From Mactra quadrangularis (taxonomy: Eukaryota; Mollusca; Bivalvia; Venerida; Mactridae), in the NCBI GenBank assembly GCA_025267735.1, contig CM046308.1:36073267-36137266 (forward strand): a DNA stretch of 64,000 nt, in the 5' to 3' direction. Of the stretch, positions 58,330 to 64,000 are shown piece after piece. Made by a program: the position numbers and the translations under genes. Each line of letters begins with the position of its first letter. The first letter of the stretch is position 1. The notes under the pieces were generated by a model. The model made no database searches and was not told where the DNA came from. It saw only the letters and a program-made list of their open reading frames with translations.

Positions 58330-60356
58330 TAGTGTTTTATACATCAAAATGTTCCTTAAGAAACATACAAAGTGATGCTTGTCATCAATTATGCCAAAAA
58401 TATTTAACAAAAGATGTATTTGCAAAATTGATGTTGCATAAATAAAAATACTTAATTGTATTAGAATTCTCTTCCAACAAAATTTAACATTAAATCCTTT
58501 ACAGAACATTATGAAACATATTCCAATGAAGGTACTGCAATATTTATAACCTCAATAAATATTACAATAAAACTAAGACAATTTAAAAACTAAAGTGAAA
58601 GTAGAAACAGGGTCGTAAAAACACATTACATTTGTATCTGTCAAAATGTTTTTCATTTTCCTTAGTTCTGTTTTAACATTTATTGAGGTTGTAAATATTG
58701 CAGTACCTTCATAGGAGTATGAACTATAATGTTCTGTAAAGGATTTTATGTTAAATTAGTCAGAAAAATTTCTTAATGTTTTCTAGTATTTTCATTTTCA
58801 CAGCATCAATGTTGCAAGTGCATCTTAAATTAAAGGCAGTGGCTAGAGTTATGGTACCGTAACTCTAGACCCAGGTTCTAGAGTTATGGAAGTTCCGTAA
58901 CTGTTGACAACCCTATCAGGGTTGTCTAGAGTTACGGAAGTCAAATAACATGCGTGTGTTTCAACTTTTTAACATGGAACAACTTGTTTATATTCAATAT
59001 TACTCGAAATAAACAAATATTTACCGACGTGACTATTGTTATTACACCCGCCATTTTGGATATGACTAATAAACTTACCGGATGTTTAACATATGGCGAT
59101 ATGACGTTGTCGTCTTCTAAGTGTCACATACTTAGTTTACTTTTCAAGAGCGATTTGTTATATAGAGTTGGATTATAATTTGGACCGAATATGTCCAATT
59201 TGGACATAATTAATATCTTTTTTATTAAATTGACGATTCTTAAGTATTTTTCATTAAAAATTTTTAATTGTCCTGTAAGAAAAAACGGCAATTTTTTTAA
59301 TGCAAAATCGACCATATTTTTGGACATAATCAAAAGAAAAATGTCTTCAATTTGATAAAAAAATGTTGATAAATGATATATTTTTAAATTGTCACGTTTA
59401 AAAGCGGCGATCTTTACCTAAAACATTGACCTATTCATTGAATTTAAAATCTCTGCAATTTTCCCCAAGATTTGCATACTAAAGAATAACGACGTTTTAC
59501 TTACATGTATATTGTACGATAAGTATACTGAGCTTTTTTGGTGGAATTAGCGAATTTAATTGAAAAGATAAAAAAAACGCGATTTTTTACTGGATATAAC
59601 TGCCGAGTTTTTAGTAAAATTGCTGACTTTTGGTTATGAATATGAATGGGTATACTTTTTAACGTTAAATTTTCGTTAAAATTTTAAAGATTTGGTGAGG
59701 AATGACAAGCTGGATTTTTTTTACAAAACATCAACTTTCTAACTATTCATTTAACGTTTCCCCCAAGTACTAAGCTCTTTTTATCAAGCTAAATTCCCAT
59801 TTTTGTTAACGAAATTTAAGTCAATTTAACGTTCGAAAATCGCTGACTTTCTTACTAGACACTTGCAAATTATTCACAAAATTACTTTAAGAATCGACTA
59901 TTTCCTATAAATATTTCCTTTAAATTCCGTACAAAATTATACATATTGAGTCCAAATTATAATCACACTCTATAACTTATCGCTCAAGTAAACTTTTAAT
60001 GTGACACTTTGAAGACTACAACGACATATCCGGTAAGTTTATTAGTCATATCCAAAATGGCTGGTGTAATAACAACTGAATAAGTCACGTCGGTAAATAT
60101 TTGTTTATTTCGAGTAATAATGAATATAAACAAGTTTTTCGATGTTAAAAAGTTGAAACATTCGCGTGTTATTTGACTTCCGTAACTCTAGCCAACCCTG
60201 ACAGGGAACTTCCGTAACTCTAGAACCTGGGTCTAACTCTAGCCAAGTTACGGTACCGTAACTCTAGCCACTGCCTAAATTAAAAGTGTTCATCTGAATT
60301 TATTTTCATACCACATTGTATGTTTCTTAAGGAACATTTTGATTTATAAAACACTA
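58330..60356. mobile_element. Long palindromic MITE split by a later insertion
   Basis: The left arm starts TAGTGTTTTATACATCAAAA, and the right arm (inverted) starts TAGTGTTTTATAAATCAAAA. Both continue with TGTTCCTTAAGAAACATACA, then GATG, then TTGCAAnATTGATG, then AAATCCTTTACAGAACATTA, and GAAGGTACTGCAATATTTA. The arms run about 250 bp towards a centre near 58.62 kb. Removing the insertion at 58835-60275 and one TSD copy leaves about 575-590 bp, almost all palindrome. TA dinucleotides at the ends are compatible with a TA target. Non-coding. Confidence 0.8.
58835..60275. mobile_element. 1.44-kb foldback element with 9-bp target duplication
   Basis: A perfect 9-bp duplication TAAATTAAA flanks it (58826-58834 and 60276-60284). 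Terminal inverted repeats of about 360 bp start GGCAGTGGCTAGAGTTA and continue through GTACCGTAACTCTAG, GACTTCCGTAACTC-like repeats, GGATATGACTAATAAACTTA and TAAGTGTCACA. The core at about 59.2-59.93 kb is AT-rich and has no transposase. Long termini and a 9-bp target suggest a Mutator-like or foldback element. It inserted into the right arm of the palindromic MITE at 58330-60356. Confidence 0.9.
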
Positions 60357-60719
60357 CTCTTGATGAAAGTGCGAAAGAGTTATACCCTTTTTTTATTTTA
60401 CTATTTTTAAAGCAAACAAAGACTTGAACCTTAATTAATAAATTTCATTGTACTCTGTAATATATTAGTATTATATACTACTTAAAACAGTTAAATATTA
60501 TTATATGAGCTGTTCTGTTTTTTTATTTGATGCTTATTTAATACATTATTTGAACTAGTGAACACAAGTTTTTTTCCTTGGACTGAACGGCAAATATGAC
60601 TCGAATTCGCGAATATGAGATAAAACATGACTTTAATTTTTTAACTAACTCTTTATCTATACGTTTCTTTATATTTATTTTAATTCCCAATGTTAAATAT
60701 GTGACTATTGCGGCCAAAA

Positions 60720-60955
60720 ACACTATCGCGATAGTATTGCGATAATAAAAGTACTATTGCAATAATATTGCAATAGTCAAAAAACTATTGCGATACTATC
60801 ACGATAGTTTTTTTATTATAATATAAAAACAAGGGTAAACAGTCTCAAGTCTTTTACAATAAACAATGGGTTTGAATTTGAAATAATCTCTCGCACTTTG
60901 AGAATGAGCTGGTTCGATACAGCGATAAGTCGACCTATTGTTACACCCCTAGTAT
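60720..60955 (-). mobile_element. Partial hAT-like element with CTATCGCGATAG cluster
   Basis: The right end, read on the minus strand, is TAGGGGTGTAACAATAGG, a hAT-like terminus. At 60721-60812 lies a dense cluster of CTATCGCGATAGT, CTATTGCGATAC and TATTGCAATAGT near-palindromes, typical of subterminal transposase sites. The left terminus and target duplication were not found, so the element is truncated or its end is diverged. Confidence 0.5.
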
Positions 60956-61676
60956 ATATAACATGTTAACTGTTTTATATAGAGATGTATTTATTGTTCA
61001 AAATAAAATTAATTTACTAAATTTACGTCGGAAATGGTCACATATGGTTGGTATTACAAGTATTAATGTATTACAGCTATTAGATCTGAAAGATATAGAT
61101 CTATCCCGAAATACAGTTGGAAAAAAAGTATAACTTGTTAAATCTTAAACTTAGTCATAAAAGTCATATTGGCAAAGCTAAAAACATTTTGTTTGTAGAT
61201 GATTAAATTTGAATTCATTTTCAATGTTTAATCTTTATCTATGACATTAAAGTCATATATTCACTTAGGTTGTAAAGCCAATATGACTCAAAAATTTATC
61301 TTGGATATAAACTTAATTTCTTTCCCCCAAAAAATCATTTTAAAAGTTTAGCTATTAAGAAATAACTTTATTCAAAGTAAGTATACAATAATTGGTCAAC
61401 ATGCCTAGTTTATTTAGAGTTATTTGAAAAATTAAAGTCATAAATTGCCAATTCTTATGAATTTGACCAGAAAACATCCTTTGGCCTCCCATATCCATTT
61501 GGTAAAATTTGTGATAAATCTTAAGAAAATGAAAGTTAATGTGATTTAAACACTATCCCCCAAAGTCTAGGTAATTGAATTAAAAAGGGACCTGCCATAT
61601 TGTCCCTTAAAGGTAAAAGAGATGCTGCTAGTGTTAATTTCATGTTAACTGGGCTTGAAATAAGATTTTGTGTCTG
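60956..61676. other. AT-rich DNA, nothing recognised
   Basis: No repeat, RNA gene or coding exon is supported. Repeated short phrases such as AAAGTCATA occur by composition or as remnants of old repeats. Confidence 0.4.
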
Positions 61677-61685
61677 GTAACAGCT

Positions 61686-62084
61686 CAATCTCCATAAACA
61701 GATATCCTGTAGAGTGTTGTCATACAGGATATCTACTTTCTCTGTGGAAGGTCACGTCGAGATGAACTTTGTTTCGACCAATCAATGTGTAGCTTTCATC
61801 TAGATGAAAACATTACTAATCACATTTTGATTTCATAATTTCTATTTTTATACCAAGTTTTGCATGCTAAGTTAACAGCGGTATTATTCACAGTCTGCGA
61901 TTGGGTGGCTGATTTCAAATTGCGTGACCTAGACGATGTAAACAAGTTACGTATTATAACAATTTCGTCATGAATAGTATGATGAGAAAAGGGTCGCCTG
62001 AACGTGACCTTCGTTTGAAAAAGGCCAGATCTAAATTAGCGAGTATGCAAGCGGAAAATTTTAGATCGGGTTTTAATCAGATTG
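61686..62084. mobile_element. 399-bp Mutator-like MITE, relative of the satellite insertion
   Basis: A perfect 9-bp duplication GTAACAGCT flanks it (61677-61685 and 62085-62093). The ends CAATCTCCATAAAC and (inverted) CAATCTGATTAAAAC pair. Near the left end lies a perfect 11-bp-stem hairpin (61700-61734, AGATATCCTGT with ACAGGATATCT). The right end matches the 71-bp insertion at 35792-35862. No coding sequence. Confidence 0.85.
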
Positions 62085-62194
62085 GTAACAGCTGATGTTT
62101 GTTTTAATGAGACATCAATATATGCAAACATATAACTTGTAACTCATATTTATTTAAATAAATTTGTTTACTATTTAGCTTAGACAAGATAATA

Positions 62195-62723
62195 CGAGGG
62201 CAAGTCAATAAATGACCAGCCTGTGACATAAAGTCGGAGACTTGGCACACTTAGATAGGCTAAGTAATAGCCCAAGCATTTGGCATTTCATATATTACCT
62301 TTTCAACAATCTTGCATGATTGTTTTACATTTAGGGATGCAATAGCTTACAACCTTTGGGTCCCAAAATTCCTATTGCTCATAGCAATGAGCAAATGGCT
62401 ATGAAAACATCAGTATGCAGTGGGTTGTTGAAGTGTTTGAGGTCAAAAGATGATCTCCTTTTGTGTGTAGTTACTGTGGATGAGGCTTGGGTACATAACT
62501 ATGAACCAGAAAATAAAGCCTAGAGTCATCAGACTCAACCATCTGCCATTGTGGCAGCCGTTGAGGAGTGGTTCTAAAGAAAGAATCCTGACTTTTCATT
62601 TCTGGGCTGTTGGCACTTAAACACTGCCCAAGTGCATAGCCCTAGAGGGAAATTACATTGAAAAATAAGAGGTAGATTTCGACTCATAATAGGTTAGGCT
62701 GGTTATTTATTGACTGGCTCTTG
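62195..62723 (+). mobile_element. Internally deleted mariner element
   Basis: The termini CGAGGGCAAGTCAATAAATG and (inverted) CAAGAGCCAGTCAATAAATA match over about 27 bases, including ACCAGCC, and TA flanks both ends (62193-62194 and 62724-62725). At 529 bp it is less than half the length of a complete mariner (about 1.3 kb). It retains a fragment of transposase coding sequence on the plus strand. Confidence 0.9.
62416..62575 (+). pseudogene. Mariner transposase fragment
   Basis: The frame reads ...LLLCVVTVDEAWVHNYEPEN and stops at TAG (62521-62523), then resumes in frame as SHQTQPSAIVAAVEEWF to another stop. TVDEAWVHNYEPE corresponds to the family motif TGDETWVHHYDPE around the first catalytic aspartate, with G and T replaced. 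TQPSA also fits the mariner pattern. The N-terminal helix-turn-helix region and the later catalytic aspartates are missing. It is inactive. Confidence 0.85.
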
Positions 62724-62932
62724 TACATGTACCCGGGATGTACATTTGGCCAAAACAGAACAGTTATGTTTCTGGGTTTATGACCCAACTGACAAACTTT
62801 TTCACTGCTAATGATTGTTTTCTTTTAAAGTCAAAATTCATATTAGATAATAACAAAAAAAAAAAACAGCTAAAATTGGTGTTTTACTCATTAAATCATT
62901 AAAATTGACCCTTGAAATTTGTTTGGGTAAGA

Positions 62933-63204
62933 CAGGGTTCGACATTTACTGTTATAAGTAGGAATCCCAAAGGAATCCCTAGTCTGCAGTTATTTAGATA
63001 TTCTTCCTTAATATTAGTGTTTCCTTAAATTAAAAAAATGGATACAGGTTGCAAATTGTGATTAATAATTCATGGAAGCTCGAATTCACTTAACCTAAGG
63101 GAATTTTTTAGGGATCCTTAAAGAATCCCCAGCGAAAATCACAGGGGTTCATCCAAAATTTTGGGATCCTCAGAATCCAGGGGCACTGCTAGTGTCGAAC
63201 CATG
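62933..63204. mobile_element. 272-bp MITE with CAGGGTTCGAC ends
   Basis: The left end CAGGGTTCGACATTTAC and the inverted right end CATGGTTCGACACTAGC match at 13 of 17 positions. TAAGA occurs directly outside both ends (62928-62932 and 63205-63209), a possible 5-bp duplication. The interior has GGAATCCCAAAGGAATCCCT and GGGATCCTNAGAATCC-like repeats in both orientations. The start of a 99-codon minus-strand frame lies outside, but its C-terminal part is this element. Confidence 0.6.
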
Positions 63205-63209
63205 TAAGA

Positions 63210-64000
63210 TAACTCCTAGCTTAAAATCTATGAGCAAGGACTTTTTTAAGGGGCTGTAAAGTAAATAACGTAAATTAATTGATGAAGTATCAATGTAAAT
63301 AAAGTATGCTGCTATTGTGATAAAATGTTTGATGGAAAACAACAAATTAATTATTTGTTGTCTAATGAGATAAACAATTGTGTAAATAGTACCCGAAGGG
63401 ACAAATATGGTGAAGAAAGTTTTCGTAAATGCAAACATTTAATTGATTTGATGCCTTGTATCACTTCAACATAAATATATTCACCCTGGATAGTTCTTAT
63501 TCCATTTCAATGAACTGAGTACCATATTTATTAATAATGCTTGCATTCAAAATTTATTGTAAAAAGGATACATGAATATTACATACTTTTTAAGACGGTA
63601 TTTCAATAAAAAAAGTTTAAACTAAATAACTGGTAAACTATTAAACTGATATGATATTTCATCCCTAAATATTGGTCTTTAACGTAAGTGTGTGGCTATG
63701 TTTACATAATAATATGCAATGCACGTTACTTTTATCGATTTTATATTAAGCTGGATTTTTCAACCAAAAAATTTGGCTGATAGTTAGGTGACACATGGGT
63801 AGGTGGGCGTCCGGTGTCGTTAACAACTGCGTTAAAGTTTTCAATTTAGCATATATTTCTGCCATTTATTGTCAGATCTTCATACAATGATAACATACTT
63901 TGTGATGAACAGAATTAGAAAGTAACGCAACTCTATTATGGAATATTTCCCTTTGAAAATTTTGTGTTAAAGTTTTTAAATCTGGCTTTAATGTGGTTTC
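63210..64000. other. AT-rich DNA to the window end, nothing recognised
   Basis: I see no supported exon, RNA gene or repeat in the last 790 bases. The minus-strand frame at 63139-63438 is driven by AT-rich composition and runs into the MITE. Confidence 0.4.

Noticed and set aside
63139..63438. 99-codon minus-strand protein
   Set aside because: AT-rich composition with hydrophobic low-complexity; its C-terminal part is a MITE.

Overview
This window looks like nuclear DNA from an animal, most probably a marine bivalve mollusc. It is AT-rich and has no long open reading frame, prokaryotic gene or operon. It is crowded with short non-autonomous transposons, tRNA-derived SINEs whose tails carry ACGGCGTTAA, and repeat families I associate with bivalve genomes. 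The organism call is an inference; no conserved gene was recognised to confirm it.

The dominant feature is a satellite array at about 35.7-57.4 kb. It holds about 51 full units of 379 bp on the plus strand, then a strand switch at 55.8 kb and about four units on the minus strand. Each unit is a dimer: a 168-bp half A and a related 211-bp half B that carries an extra block of about 44 bp. The whole array lies between two copies of one 78-bp sequence in inverted orientation (35664-35741 and 57473-57550), so it looks like the amplified core of a mobile or palindromic element. A lone diverged unit sits 16 kb away at 19.57-19.97 kb on the minus strand.

Layout: 0-5 kb holds a short duplication, two interspersed repeats, two candidate spliced exons (3301-3353 and 4686-4722) and a foldback element carrying a SINE. 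A degenerate repeat array lies at 5.0-7.25 kb, with relatives at 11.3-12.4 kb; between them is AT-rich DNA with a cluster of palindromic X-box-like motifs. A large inverted-repeat element (13.87-19.39 kb) contains a nested 884-bp element with a 9-bp target duplication. The 20-31 kb stretch holds a candidate minus-strand exon, an old tandem triplication, a 52-bp minisatellite, a SINE and SINE tails. Two hAT-type elements, a SINE, a Tc1/mariner-type MITE and a dead hAT transposase lie at 31.9-35.7 kb, just before the array. After the array come a possible promoter with a first exon, a set of nested palindromes (58.3-60.4 kb), a second copy of a family also found inside the satellite, a dead mariner and a small MITE.

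No complete protein-coding gene could be supported. The recognisable coding remnants are a hAT transposase C-terminus and a mariner transposase fragment, both broken. The value of the window lies in its repeat architecture: insertion orders can be read from target duplications, and the satellite shows dimer formation, subfamily zones, higher-order blocks, unequal-exchange scars and a strand switch.
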